Positions 1 to 9,919 of a stretch of DNA of 64,000 nucleotides are shown one piece after another (within the stretch, counting starts at the first letter, position 1; each line of letters opens with the position of its first letter). The translations under genes were made by a program, and so were the position numbers. The notes below the pieces were generated by a model. That model was not told the DNA's origin. It saw nothing but the letters and a program-made list of their open reading frames with translations, and ran no database searches. Source of the stretch: JAICKN01 sp036489565 (GTDB lineage Bacteria > Acidobacteriota > Terriglobia > Terriglobales > Acidobacteriaceae). The stretch is taken from assembly GCA_036489565.1 (NCBI GenBank), contig DASXFN010000056.1, forward strand, positions 55,882 to 119,881. Direction: 5' to 3'.

Positions 1-357
1 CAGTGCTCCGAGCATGAAGAATGCGTATTCGGCGGTTGCTTCGGTAAGAACGTCGGGGGTGTTAGTAAAAGGGATTTTGTAGCGGTTGGCGTCGGCGCGA
101 TTAATGTTGTCCACGCCAACGGAATATTGCGAGATGACTTTCAGCGTTCCTTTGCCAGCCTCGAAGACTTCGGCGTCAATCTGGTCGCGCAGGCTTGAGA
201 TAAGGCCGTCAATGCCCGACCGAACTTTGTCGAGAATTAGGCGCTTAGGAGGTGGATCGGGGTCTGCGTACACTTCAACCTCATATCCGCGCTGTCGGAG
301 CAGATTGAGCGCTTCGCCGAAATCGCAAGTGGCAAAGACGCGAAATTTTGGCTTCAT
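1..357 (-). CDS. 2-hydroxyacid dehydrogenase, N-terminal part (runs off window)
   Basis: The minus-strand frame from the ATG at 355-357 is open to the window edge and gives 119 residues starting MKPKFRVFATCDFGEALNLL. It contains the catalytic-domain signature of D-isomer 2-hydroxyacid dehydrogenases: the I-S-Q-Y-S-V-G-V-D-N-I stretch near residue 75 and the P-F-T-N-T-P-D-V-L-T-E-A-T-A-E stretch near residue 100, which precede the NAD-binding Rossmann domain (outside the window). Such enzymes reduce 2-keto acids such as glyoxylate or hydroxypyruvate with NAD(P)H in the cytoplasm. Substrate cannot be decided from this half. Divergent from the aminotransferase at 495. Confidence 0.85.
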   Translation of the reverse strand, partial: MKPKFRVFATCDFGEALNLLRQRGYEVEVYADPDPPPKRLILDKVRSGIDGLISSLRDQIDAEVFEAGKGTLKVISQYSVGVDNINRADANRYKIPFTNTPDVLTEATAEYAFFMLGAL

Positions 358-494
358 GCTTTCTTTTTACCGTGAGTGGGCGGGAACGTCCAGCGGGTAG
401 CAGTTTTTGGGAGATGTTTTCGACCTGCCCACAATACCAGTTGTTGACGCTTCTGCCGGGTCTCCGCGCTGTGGTTCCCGTATCATGTTGACTT

Positions 495-1670
495 ATGTTT
501 TCCAGGCGCACGAGTTGGAGACTTGCAGTCAACCGCTTTACAGAGGCGCAGCGGGAGTTTGCCGCGGCGGGTGGGGGAGCCCTTGATCTGACGGTGTCAA
601 ACCCTACACGGGCAGGGCTGATCGTTGATTTGACGCACGATCAGAGAGAAATTGCCAAGGCGCTGGCTGATCCAGGAATCGCCGATTACGATCCGCAGCC
701 GAAGGGTTTGCTCGTCGCGCGGGAAAGCGTGCTCGCCTACTACCGCGAACGACGAGCCGAGGTAGATGCGGAGTCGTTGATTCTGACCACCAGCACCAGC
801 GAAGGTTACTCGTATGTGTTTCGGTTATTGTGCGATCCCGGCGATGAGGTTCTGGTGCCGAAGCCAAGTTATCCGCTATTTGAATTTCTGGCGGACTTGC
901 AGGATGTGAAATTGGTCCCATATCCGCTGCTGTATGACCATGGCTGGCAGATGGATTTGCCTTCCATTGAGCGGGCAATAACAGCGCGTACACGGGCGAT
1001 TGTTATGGTGCATCCGAATAATCCCACGGGCTCGTATGTGAAGGATGATGAGCGGTCTGCGCTGAATGCTTTGTGCAGCAAGGGCGGGTTGGCGCTGATT
1101 GTGGATGAAGTGTTTTTAGATTATCCGCTGGACCGCGAGCCGCCTGAAAGTTTTGCGACAAATAACGGAGCCCTCACGTTTACCTTGAGCGGGGTTTCCA
1201 AAATTTCCGGTTTACCGCAGATGAAATTCGCCTGGATCGCGACCAGCGGACCGCAAGACGTTGCAAACGAGGCGCTCGAGCGGCTGGAAGTGATTGCCGA
1301 CACTTATTTGTCTATGAGCGCGCCGATTCAATTGGCTGCCGAGGCGATGTTGAAACAGAGAAGGCGTATTCAACCCGCGCTGCTGACACGCACGCAGGCG
1401 AACCTGCAAGAACTCGATCGGCAGCTTGCAAGGCAAAAAGGTTGTACTCGCCTGCATGTGGAGGGCGGGTGGTATGCAGTGCTACGAGTTCCCGCCACTC
1501 GAACGGATGAGGAGCTAGTAATTGACTTGCTGCGTGAGCATTCCGTGCTGGTTCATCCAGGACATTTTTATGATTTTCCGTCCGACGGATATTTGGTGGT
1601 GAGTTTGATTGGGCTGGAAGATGAATTCCGTGAAGGGATCCGGAGGTTGTTGGAATATTTGGAGAAATAA
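495..1670 (+). CDS. PLP-dependent aminotransferase, class I/II
   Basis: 391 residues, full length for a fold-type I aminotransferase. The H-P-N-N-P-T-G motif lies near residue 175, the cofactor-binding aspartate is in D-E-V-F-L-D-Y near 211, and the Schiff-base lysine is K236 in S-G-V-S-K-I-S-G. It should transfer an amino group between an amino acid and a 2-keto acid in the cytoplasm; the substrate is not readable from sequence. The ATG at 495 gives an N-terminus (MFSRRTSW) that fits relatives as I recall them. Not obviously the C-S lyase EgtE, although an ergothioneine-type locus lies 10 kb away. Converges with the transporter at 1692. Confidence 0.88.
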   Translation: MFSRRTSWRLAVNRFTEAQREFAAAGGGALDLTVSNPTRAGLIVDLTHDQREIAKALADPGIADYDPQPKGLLVARESVLAYYRERRAEVDAESLILTTSTSEGYSYVFRLLCDPGDEVLVPKPSYPLFEFLADLQDVKLVPYPLLYDHGWQMDLPSIERAITARTRAIVMVHPNNPTGSYVKDDERSALNALCSKGGLALIVDEVFLDYPLDREPPESFATNNGALTFTLSGVSKISGLPQMKFAWIATSGPQDVANEALERLEVIADTYLSMSAPIQLAAEAMLKQRRRIQPALLTRTQANLQELDRQLARQKGCTRLHVEGGWYAVLRVPATRTDEELVIDLLREHSVLVHPGHFYDFPSDGYLVVSLIGLEDEFREGIRRLLEYLEK

Positions 1671-1691
1671 AATGACGGGCGGGAACGCGCG

Positions 1692-2912
1692 TCACTGACG
1701 ACTGCGGCTCAGGAAATAGGCCAGCAATATGACACCGCCGACAGTTCCCAATACAACGTCAATACCCGGCATGCCGCGAGCACCCCAATGCGCGTAGCCG
1801 ATGCCGTCCACTAATACCATATATGTGACCGGAACATTGCCCAGTGAGTTAATGATGGAATATCGGGCGCTGCCGCTTTTTCCCGAACTGCCAAGAAATT
1901 CCAGCACGACGGCGGTGAACAGCGCATAGGCCGCTCCAACTGTAAACAAAAACATCATGGTGCTTACCAGATAGACGGACGGCCGCAATGGCCCGAGCCA
2001 CAGCAGAGCCAGCGTTGCTTCATTCACAATGCAGACAGTGAGGTAAGCCACGGGGGCACGTACACGAGCGGGAAGAAGTGTCGCCGCGAGCGCGCCGGCA
2101 GCCGTCAGCAGGGAACCGGCCACGCCGTTTATCCATGCGACTTGGTGACCGCTGATGTGATAATCGGCGGCCAGGCCGGGCAGAAGTTGAATCATGGCTC
2201 CGCTGCCCATGGGAAAGATCATCGCCAGGGTGTAGGGAATGGCTTCCCAGCGGAAAAAGGTGACTTTGAACTCGCGCCAGATTCTGGTGCGGGTCTCTCG
2301 AAAAGTGCTTTCGCTAATGACTTCCTGCTCGGGGGCGGCGAGCGCAGCCAGCGACGGCAGGGCAATCATGGCAGCCGCAAACCAGCCGAGAATTCCAAGC
2401 GAGAATCGCTCGGAGAAGAAAGCCAGTACAAACACCGCAAGGGCGCCAAAGGCCAGCGATCCGCCCTGGTAAAAGCTGCTTGCCAGGCGGCGGTTTACTT
2501 CCAGATGAATGGTCCCCATCATTCCGCCGCAGCTGGAAACGATGAGCTGGCCCAGGCAAGCGCTCAGAAACATAAGCCCCACGGCCAATGTAGTGGCGAG
2601 GCTTGCCTGCCGAAACGCAATGTACATGACCGCCCCAGCCGCGATTCCAGCAACCAGAAGCCAGCTACGGCGGCGGATCCAGAAATCAGTGATTGGGCTC
2701 CAAAGGAAATAGATCATCTGGGGCAAGTTCAGCAGCGCAATGATCGCTGCGCCGCGCGCCGGCCCTACACCTTGATTGCGAAGAAGGTAGGAAAGCACTC
2801 CGCCAATAATGCCGTTCGAGAGCGCTGCCATGGGCGCTATTAGCAAGCCAAACAGCCAGGGTCGTTCAGGCGCGGAAGTTGTAGCCGGCAGTGTGGTCTG
2901 GATTTCAGGCAT
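1692..2912 (-). CDS. MFS transporter, AmpG/PAT-like
   Basis: About 406 residues with some twelve hydrophobic segments and the charged W-S-P-I-T-D-F-W-I-R-R-R-S-W loop between helices 2 and 3, typical of the PAT branch of the major facilitator superfamily (AmpG, acetyl-CoA transporters). AmpG imports muropeptides, but the substrate here is only a guess. I place the start at the ATG at 2912; an in-frame TTG at 2936 would add eight residues and neither has a clear Shine-Dalgarno. Tail to tail with the aminotransferase, 21 bp apart. Confidence 0.8.
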   Translation of the reverse strand: MPEIQTTLPATTSAPERPWLFGLLIAPMAALSNGIIGGVLSYLLRNQGVGPARGAAIIALLNLPQMIYFLWSPITDFWIRRRSWLLVAGIAAGAVMYIAFRQASLATTLAVGLMFLSACLGQLIVSSCGGMMGTIHLEVNRRLASSFYQGGSLAFGALAVFVLAFFSERFSLGILGWFAAAMIALPSLAALAAPEQEVISESTFRETRTRIWREFKVTFFRWEAIPYTLAMIFPMGSGAMIQLLPGLAADYHISGHQVAWINGVAGSLLTAAGALAATLLPARVRAPVAYLTVCIVNEATLALLWLGPLRPSVYLVSTMMFLFTVGAAYALFTAVVLEFLGSSGKSGSARYSIINSLGNVPVTYMVLVDGIGYAHWGARGMPGIDVVLGTVGGVILLAYFLSRSRQ

Positions 2913-3117
2913 GGCCCAGAGAGTACCATGTGGCAAATCAACAGAATTTAGTTCTTAGAACCACACCTTGGTAACAGAGATCTTTCCTGTTTCGATTTCC
3001 CTTTTCCGTTGAATCTGCCGATAGATCCTCTTGGATACTCGTGTTTATAAATCGGCGAAGACTCATTTGCCGCTTTCAGATCGGAAAGCAAGTTCGCAGA
3101 TAACGAACATCTCATCC

Positions 3118-6100
3118 ATGGTTCAGCACTCTAAGACGCAAGCACCGACGTTCATCAAAATACGTCGGCTCGCCCACATCGGGGGGCAATGGCGGATAGT
3201 TCCCGTCTTCTTATTGTTGCTCGTGTTCTTCCCGGCCTTGTTATCGAGACGCGTTCACGCGACCGAAGTAATAGCTCCGCTGCCCGTCCTTACGAAAACC
3301 GAGCAGGTGCACAATCTCACGTACAGCGAGGCTTTGCGAAACTATCCCGTACACCTGCATAACGTACAGGTCCTTTATTACAATCCGGCGCTCGGAAACT
3401 TATTTGTTCTTGGCTCTGGCCACGGAGTTTACGTTGACATGCGCGGCGAGCCGGTTTTTGCATTGGAACCGGGCACCATTTTGGATGTAGAGGGAGTGAC
3501 CGGTCCCGGTGGCTATGCCCCGGTTGTGGAGCATCCTTCAATACGGGAGTTGGGCTGGACCGCACTGCCAGGTGCTCCGCGCTATAGCCTCGACCACCTG
3601 CTCACCGGAATGGAAGATTGCCAATGGGTCGAAGTAGAAGGAATCGTGCGTTCAGTGGAAGACTCGAAGCACATTACTGCTTACGCGAACCAGGCTGCTT
3701 CAGGCGGAACAACGGTTTTGGTTACGCTCGCGACGGGAACAGGACGGCTGGACGTGATTGTGCGGCAGGCGGATGGGCGTGACTACCACAACTTGGTAGA
3801 TGCCAAAGTGATCGTACGAGGGGTGAGTGGGCCGCGCTTCAATGACCGGCGCCAGCTTACGGGAATCCATCTCTTCACGCAAAGCCTTTCGCAATTTCAA
3901 GTACTACAACATGGGCCCGCCGACCCATTTGCTCTACCCATCCGCCATGCGGCCACAGTGATGCGATATACACCCGACGTAGCGCCTGGGCACCGCATTC
4001 GCGTGCGCGGAGTCGTGACGGCAAACCGTGATGGACGTCTGATTTCCATCGCGGATTCCAGCCATGGCCTTTTTATTCGAACTAACAATGCGCGTGATCT
4101 GAAAGTTGGAGATTTGATTGACGTTGCCGGCTTCCCGGCCATGGGCGAATACACGCCGGTGCTGGAAGATGTGATTTACCGGAAGATTGGCACCACATCC
4201 TTGCCTCCTCCAATCGTGCTTACGGCGAATGATTTGTTCAAAGGCGCGGCGGATGCGGAACCGGTACAAGTCCATGGGCGCCTCTTAAAACAGACCCGGA
4301 CAACACAGGAATTTACTCTGTTGGTTTCCGCCGACGACCACACATTTGCCGCCGTGTTACCCGGGGACGAGGCTCAGGAGCTCTCCTCACTGCGCGATGG
4401 AAGCACGCTCGAACTTACGGGCATTTGTTTTGTCGAAGTCTTTCCTGACAAAACGCCGCGCGGTGTGGTGATTCTGTTGCGTTCTCCGTCGGATGTAAGA
4501 GTGCTTCATGGGGCCCCGTGGTGGACTGCCGCACGCGCGATCGCCGTGCTGGGGATTTTGCTCGTGGTAGTGCTCGGCGCGTTGGGATGGATTGCGCTCT
4601 TGCGCCGTCGGGTTCGCCTGCAAACAGACGCACTGAAAAAAGCACGCGAGGAAGCGGCGGCTATCAACGACCTGGCGCTGGCCATGCAGGAAGTGGCAAC
4701 AAAAAGAAAATTTACGGCACGAGTTTCCGCGGCGGGTAGCGAGGAAATTGCGCAACTGGGAATTGGCTTCAACAAAATGCTCTCCGAATTGGAGGAGGGC
4801 GAACTTGCAAAAAAAGAAGCTGAAGCCCGGCTACAACAGCAGGCGGTGACCGACGAATTGACCGGACTTCCGAATCGACGCTTGTTCTCCGACCGGCTGG
4901 CACAGAGTATGGCCATCGCGCAACGAGAGCAGCGGGTGTTGGCATTGCTGTATGTGGATCTCGATGGCTTCAAGCTCGTGAATGACAGCCTCGGACATAC
5001 TGTTGGCGACCTTTTGTTGGTCGAGGTTGCGCAGCGTCTCCGCTCGCGCATTCGAAAGGCAGACACACTGGCCCGCATCGGAGGGGATGAATTTACCGTG
5101 GTGCTGACGACTTTGCGCACGCCTGAAGAGGCGGACATCGTTGCGAAAGATCTCCTCGAATCTCTTTCCCAGCAATTTATGATTGAAGGTCACGAGATCG
5201 GGATCGGGGCGAGCATTGGCTTCAGCGTTTTTCCCCGCGATGCCGCCGACCCAGTAAGTTTGCTCCAACAGGCCGACGGCGCGATGTATTCCGCCAAGCA
5301 TAGCGGCAAGAACCAGGTGAAAAGCTTTACGCCAGAGCTGGGTTCTGTTACGCGCGAACGCCTGACCGTTGAAAACCAGTTACGGGGAGCGATTGCCCGG
5401 GAAGAAATTCATCTGCACTATCAGCCGGAATTTGATGTCCTGTCGCATCGTTTAGTACGCTTTGAGGCTCTGGCGCGCTGGATCCATCCCACGTTGGGTA
5501 CCATCCCTCCCACGAAATTCATTCCCATTGCGGAAGAGAGCGGATTGATCGTGACTCTGGGGGCGTATCTGCTCGAGCGAGCCTGCCGCGAAGCAATTCG
5601 ATGGCAAGATATCGCGCCGTATCCTATTCAAGTCGCCGTAAACGTTTCGAGTTTGCAATTCGCAAGGCCTACCTTCGTCGAGGAAGTCGCGGAGACGCTT
5701 AAGCGCGTGGGGCTCAAGCCGGAATTGCTGCAAATTGAGCTTACTGAATCCATCATGTTGAGTGGCGCCGACCGCGCCGCCGAAACCATGAAGCAGTTGC
5801 GCGCCTTGGGGGTAAGCCTGGCGATCGACGACTTTGGCACGGGATACTCGTGCCTGAGCTACTTGCCGCGGTTGCCATTTAACACTTTGAAGATTGACCG
5901 GTCATTCGTGAATGAAATGGAATCACGCGCCGGTGCGAAGGCGATTGTGCGCTCGTTGGTTACGCTTGCCCATAGTCTGGAAATGCAGGTAATTGTGGAA
6001 GGGATTGAGACCATACAGCAGTTACAGGTAGTCGAGAAAATGGGTGGCAATGAAGTGCAGGGATTCCTGCTGGGTCGTCCTACGCCCGATCCCGTGTCAC

Positions 6101-6222
6101 AGCTACGCGCACAAAAAGAATTGTTGAAGTTTAACAACGACGCCGAAAAGCTCCAGCGCTCCCGCTCCGGACAACAACCGGATGACAATGGAAGCATGGA
6201 CGATAACGAAACATTGCAGTAG
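3118..6222 (+). CDS. Membrane diguanylate cyclase/phosphodiesterase (GGDEF-EAL)
   Basis: From the ATG at 3118 the protein has 1034 residues; a TTG at 3031 would add 29. Order: N-terminal membrane/signal segment (about 27-47), a large extracytoplasmic sensor region with repeated beta-rich OB-like modules (about 60-465), one membrane helix (about 470-495), a HAMP-like linker, GGDEF domain and EAL domain. The GGDEF motif is intact at 655-659 and the inhibitory RxxD I-site (R-K-A-D) lies five residues before it. The EAL domain keeps E-A-L (E783), the E-L-T-E-S and D-D-F-G-T-G-Y-S motifs, the L-K-I-D lysine and E-G-I-E-T, so both synthesis and hydrolysis of c-di-GMP look possible. The sensed signal is unknown. 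Confidence 0.92.
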   Translation: MVQHSKTQAPTFIKIRRLAHIGGQWRIVPVFLLLLVFFPALLSRRVHATEVIAPLPVLTKTEQVHNLTYSEALRNYPVHLHNVQVLYYNPALGNLFVLGSGHGVYVDMRGEPVFALEPGTILDVEGVTGPGGYAPVVEHPSIRELGWTALPGAPRYSLDHLLTGMEDCQWVEVEGIVRSVEDSKHITAYANQAASGGTTVLVTLATGTGRLDVIVRQADGRDYHNLVDAKVIVRGVSGPRFNDRRQLTGIHLFTQSLSQFQVLQHGPADPFALPIRHAATVMRYTPDVAPGHRIRVRGVVTANRDGRLISIADSSHGLFIRTNNARDLKVGDLIDVAGFPAMGEYTPVLEDVIYRKIGTTSLPPPIVLTANDLFKGAADAEPVQVHGRLLKQTRTTQEFTLLVSADDHTFAAVLPGDEAQELSSLRDGSTLELTGICFVEVFPDKTPRGVVILLRSPSDVRVLHGAPWWTAARAIAVLGILLVVVLGALGWIALLRRRVRLQTDALKKAREEAAAINDLALAMQEVATKRKFTARVSAAGSEEIAQLGIGFNKMLSELEEGELAKKEAEARLQQQAVTDELTGLPNRRLFSDRLAQSMAIAQREQRVLALLYVDLDGFKLVNDSLGHTVGDLLLVEVAQRLRSRIRKADTLARIGGDEFTVVLTTLRTPEEADIVAKDLLESLSQQFMIEGHEIGIGASIGFSVFPRDAADPVSLLQQADGAMYSAKHSGKNQVKSFTPELGSVTRERLTVENQLRGAIAREEIHLHYQPEFDVLSHRLVRFEALARWIHPTLGTIPPTKFIPIAEESGLIVTLGAYLLERACREAIRWQDIAPYPIQVAVNVSSLQFARPTFVEEVAETLKRVGLKPELLQIELTESIMLSGADRAAETMKQLRALGVSLAIDDFGTGYSCLSYLPRLPFNTLKIDRSFVNEMESRAGAKAIVRSLVTLAHSLEMQVIVEGIETIQQLQVVEKMGGNEVQGFLLGRPTPDPVSQLRAQKELLKFNNDAEKLQRSRSGQQPDDNGSMDDNETLQ

Positions 6223-6254
6223 CATTCGCACTTCTCTTGCTTCTTGCCCAGGCT

Positions 6255-8135
6255 CTAATTGCTCTTGTGTTCCAATTCCGTCCATCGCTCGTAGAGTGCA
6301 TCCAACTTTTTCTGTGCGGATTCCACTTCCGCATGCGCGCTCAGCAGGCGAGGGCCGTCGCTGACAATCGTTGGGTCTTCAAGTTGAGCACGGTTCGCCT
6401 GCAAGACCTTTTCGGCCTCTGCTATACGCTGTTCGATGCCCGAATATTCCCGCGATTCCATATAGGAAAGCTTCTTTTTCGCGGATTGTTTATGCTTCAA
6501 TTTGGACGTTTCTGGCCCTGTCTCCGTGGGTGGTTGCGTCTTTGCCGTTGCAGGTGCATTCAATGGGGCACGCTGTATTTTTGACCGTTGTCTGCTTTCT
6601 CGTTGCCACTTTTCCCACTGCGAGTAATCAGCAAAACTCTCTGCACCGCCCTGTCCGTCCAAGCCAAGCACAATGGTTGACACACGGTCGAGCATGTAAC
6701 GGTCGTGCGTAACCAGTACCAGCGATCCACGGAATTCGAGCAGGCTCTCTTCCAGTATTTCAAGCGTTGGAATGTCCAGATCGTTGGTTGGTTCATCGAG
6801 AAGCAGAACGTCGGCAGGCTGAAGCATAAGTTGCGCAATCAACACTCGCGCTCGCTCGCCTCCGGAGAGCTTTCCTACCGGCTGATTCAACTGCTCGCCG
6901 GTAAACAGAAACTTCGCCGCCCACGATGCCACATGGACTACTCGATCCTGATAAACCACGGAATCGCTCTCCGGCGCGAGTGCTCGGCGCAAAGTAACAT
7001 TGGGGTCCAGCTCACGGCTCTGATCGAAATAAACAATTCGCAGCCACTCGGCGCGGCGAATCGTGCCGCTTGCGGGTGATAATTCGCCGCGCAGCAGTCG
7101 AAGCAATGTCGTTTTGCCACTGCCGTTTGGCCCTACCAGGCCAACTTTCATTCCGGCGGAGAGGATGAAATTGAGTTGCTCAAACAGAATACGATTCTGC
7201 GCTTCTCCGGCAGAAGCGCCATTGGCGACGATTTCATAAGAAACATCTTCCAGCTCAATCAGTCGCTTGGTCTGGCGCTCAGTCGCTGAAAAATCAATTT
7301 GCGCGGTGCTGGTACGCGTTCTGGCGTTCAGGTCGGCAAGTTCTCCCATCAATTCATTGGCCTTGCCAATACGCGCCTTTGATTTTCTGGTGCGGGCCTT
7401 TGCTCCCCGGCGAAGCCACTCAATCTCATTGTGGACAAGATTCTCCAGCGCTTCGTGTCGCTTGGATTGTGCGTGCAGGAACTCTTCTTTCTTTTCGAGG
7501 AATGTGCTGTAACTGCCCCGCACACGCAGCAAGCCATCCGGATAAGCACGGTTTAGCTCCGCCATATCAGTGGCGATATTTTCCAAAAAGTAGCGATCGT
7601 GGCTCACCACCACGCAGGCAAACGATGCCTGCTCAAGCAATCCTTCCAGCCATTCAATCCCGGCAAGGTCCAGGTGGTTGGTGGGTTCATCCAGCAGCAG
7701 AACGTCGGGCGCTTGCACCAGGGCCTCTACAATGGCCAATCGTTTTTGCCATCCGCCGGATAGAGCTCGTGCCTGAGTCGCGGGATTATCAAAGCCAGCG
7801 CGGCCCAATGTTTCGGCAAACCGGGTGCCGCGCTCCGATTCCGGGAGCGCGCTACGCTCCATGGCATTTTCCGCGATGGAGCGAACTGTATCGCCGGATT
7901 CAAATTGCGAGTCTTGCTGGACGTAGCTAAGGCGAACGCGTTTCGCAAAGGCAATATTTCCGTCATCATGGTCAAGAGCGCCGGCAAGAATCTTTAGAAG
8001 CGTTGACTTTCCTGAGCCATTCGGACCGATAAGGCCGATGCGATCGCCTTGTGAAACCGTAAAGGAAACATTTTTAAAAAGCGGATTTGCTCCGAAGGCC
8101 TTCGAGATACCTTGTGCATTAATAATTGGCGGCAA
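6255..8135 (-). CDS. ABC-F family ATPase (Uup-like)
   Basis: 626 residues with two ABC ATPase cassettes and no membrane segment. Cassette 1: Walker A G-P-N-G-S-G-K-S-T, signature L-S-G-G-W-Q-K-R, Walker B L-L-L-D-E-P-T-N-H-L-D. Cassette 2: G-P-N-G-S-G-K-T-T, L-S-G-G-E-R-A-R, L-L-L-D-E-P-T-N-D-L-D. A charged linker separates them and the last ~80 residues form a coiled coil, as in Uup. ABC-F proteins act at the ribosome (or, for Uup, have been linked to replication and recombination) rather than in transport. The start is a TTG at 8135 behind an AGGAG about ten bases upstream. Converges with the GGDEF/EAL gene. Confidence 0.93.
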   Translation of the reverse strand: MPPIINAQGISKAFGANPLFKNVSFTVSQGDRIGLIGPNGSGKSTLLKILAGALDHDDGNIAFAKRVRLSYVQQDSQFESGDTVRSIAENAMERSALPESERGTRFAETLGRAGFDNPATQARALSGGWQKRLAIVEALVQAPDVLLLDEPTNHLDLAGIEWLEGLLEQASFACVVVSHDRYFLENIATDMAELNRAYPDGLLRVRGSYSTFLEKKEEFLHAQSKRHEALENLVHNEIEWLRRGAKARTRKSKARIGKANELMGELADLNARTRTSTAQIDFSATERQTKRLIELEDVSYEIVANGASAGEAQNRILFEQLNFILSAGMKVGLVGPNGSGKTTLLRLLRGELSPASGTIRRAEWLRIVYFDQSRELDPNVTLRRALAPESDSVVYQDRVVHVASWAAKFLFTGEQLNQPVGKLSGGERARVLIAQLMLQPADVLLLDEPTNDLDIPTLEILEESLLEFRGSLVLVTHDRYMLDRVSTIVLGLDGQGGAESFADYSQWEKWQRESRQRSKIQRAPLNAPATAKTQPPTETGPETSKLKHKQSAKKKLSYMESREYSGIEQRIAEAEKVLQANRAQLEDPTIVSDGPRLLSAHAEVESAQKKLDALYERWTELEHKSN

Positions 8136-8185
8136 AGACTTGAGGTCTCCTGGATTGTATTTGCATGGTGCTTAATTCTAAACGT

Positions 8186-9793
8186 TTAAGTATTGCCTTT
8201 GGCGTGGTATCCGGCTTCGCGCAAATCGAGATCACGTTCGAATTCGCGCAAAATCTCATCATTGATGCGGCCCTGATTCCGCAACCGTACCGCGGTTTGC
8301 CGCTCCACACGTAACAATTGATGGCTCAACTGAGAAAATCGTTCGTGAAGTTTGGCGCCATCTTCTAAATGATCCATATTCGACAGCGCCGTAAGGCGTT
8401 GCTGGTAATGTCCGCTAAGGTCGTTATAGATCTCGGTGAATTCTTTGTCATCGTTTTTGCGGGCCTCTTCCAAATAGGCAAGTCCAGCTTGCAGTATCTC
8501 TCTCCGGGCAGTTTCCTCTTCTATATTCGGAGTGGAAGCATCCGACAAGTGGAGTAATCGAACTAGGAAGGGAAGCGTAAGCCCTTGAAGGACCAAGGTG
8601 ACAAAAATCGCGCTGAAGGCGAGAAAAATAATCAAATTGCGTTCTGGAAACGCGCTCCCATTGTCCAACATTTGTGGTAGGGAAATCGCCGCGGCCAACG
8701 CAATCACGCCGCGCATTCCAGTCCAGCCGACAACCAGAATGCCGGTTGCCGACGGTAACTGTACACTCTGATGAAAGACACGAGTGCGGATCAGGTACGC
8801 TAAATATGTTCCGGGGAAGATCCAAATCATTCGTAGCGCGATCAGCAGTGCGCTGAACAAGGCGCCATAAAGGACCAGCGTGCGTAAACTGTAACCGTGG
8901 ATTCCGGCCAATACATAAGGGAGTTGAAGGCCGATCATTACAAAAACCAATCCGTTGAGAATGAAGGTCAACGCCTCCCAAACCGACCAAACCTGCAATC
9001 GCACGCCCGGTGAAAAGAAATCCGAACTTCTGCGAGATAAATACAATCCGCAAGCAACAACCGCCAACACGCCGGAAGAGTGAATTGCTTCTGCTCCAAG
9101 ATACGCGACGTAAGGAACCAGAATGCTGATAGCAATTTCTATGGGGCCATGATCAATGCGGCGTTCCAGGTGATTCACAATCCAGCCTGTGACCAACCCG
9201 ACAAGAAGCCCGACCAGTGTGAGATAAAGAAGTCGCAGCAGGCCGCCGCCTATGGTCAGCGTTTGGTTGCGAACGACCATCGCGATTCCAAATTCCAGCG
9301 CCAACAAGCCGCTGGCATCATTCACCAGGCTTTCTCCCTCGAGGATGTCCACAATCCGTTTGGGCAGGCCGATGCGTTGGGCGATCGAGGTGGCGGCAAT
9401 CGCGTCCGTTGGGGCAACGACCGCGCCCAACACAAAACCTAATTGCCAGTCGAACCCTGTAAATAACCATTTAGCTGCGGACGCGATGCCAAATACCGTA
9501 AAGGCGACCAGTCCGAAAGCAAGCAGCAGAATGCTGACCATGTTGAAAGAAAATTCCCGCCAGGAGGTAAGCCATGCGGCGGAGTAAATCAAAGGCGGCA
9601 GGACGACGAAAAATACGATGTCGGGATTCAATGCGATTGGCGGAATTCCGGGAACAAAACCCAGCAGCGCTCCGGCGATAACCAGAACAATGGGGTAGGG
9701 AACTTTAAGTTTTCTTGCCAGCGCTCCAAAAGCCACCACAAAGAGCAATAGCAACAAAAAGACAAGTTCGACCGCTTGTACGCTGCTACTCAT
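8186..9793 (-). CDS. CPA1-type Na+/H+ antiporter
   Basis: About 535 residues with roughly twelve membrane helices followed by a hydrophilic cytoplasmic tail of ~140 residues. The helix bearing the ion-binding pair reads V-A-P-T-D-A-I-A-A-T, followed by G-E-S-L-V-N-D-A-S-G-L (the conserved N-D of monovalent cation:proton antiporters). It should exchange Na+ or K+ for H+ across the inner membrane. Start taken at the ATG at 9793; an in-frame GTG at 9808 is possible. It shares orientation with the ABC-F gene 50 bp downstream and could be cotranscribed. Confidence 0.9.
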   Translation of the reverse strand: MSSSVQAVELVFLLLLLFVVAFGALARKLKVPYPIVLVIAGALLGFVPGIPPIALNPDIVFFVVLPPLIYSAAWLTSWREFSFNMVSILLLAFGLVAFTVFGIASAAKWLFTGFDWQLGFVLGAVVAPTDAIAATSIAQRIGLPKRIVDILEGESLVNDASGLLALEFGIAMVVRNQTLTIGGGLLRLLYLTLVGLLVGLVTGWIVNHLERRIDHGPIEIAISILVPYVAYLGAEAIHSSGVLAVVACGLYLSRRSSDFFSPGVRLQVWSVWEALTFILNGLVFVMIGLQLPYVLAGIHGYSLRTLVLYGALFSALLIALRMIWIFPGTYLAYLIRTRVFHQSVQLPSATGILVVGWTGMRGVIALAAAISLPQMLDNGSAFPERNLIIFLAFSAIFVTLVLQGLTLPFLVRLLHLSDASTPNIEEETARREILQAGLAYLEEARKNDDKEFTEIYNDLSGHYQQRLTALSNMDHLEDGAKLHERFSQLSHQLLRVERQTAVRLRNQGRINDEILREFERDLDLREAGYHAKGNT

Positions 9794-9919
9794 GAAAACA
9801 AACACCACCCTGGTTCGAACGGTTAAGAATCATTGGTAAGTATAAAGTAGCCGTCCCGAGCGCAGGTATTTGTCGTCGGCTGCGGGAAGTGCTGGCCGCG
9901 CACTGCGGAGAATTTCTTC

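Noticed and set aside
495..1670. Aminotransferase as the missing EgtE C-S lyase
   Set aside because: Distant from egtB/egtD, opposite strand, and its motifs are of a general class I/II aminotransferase rather than EgtE.
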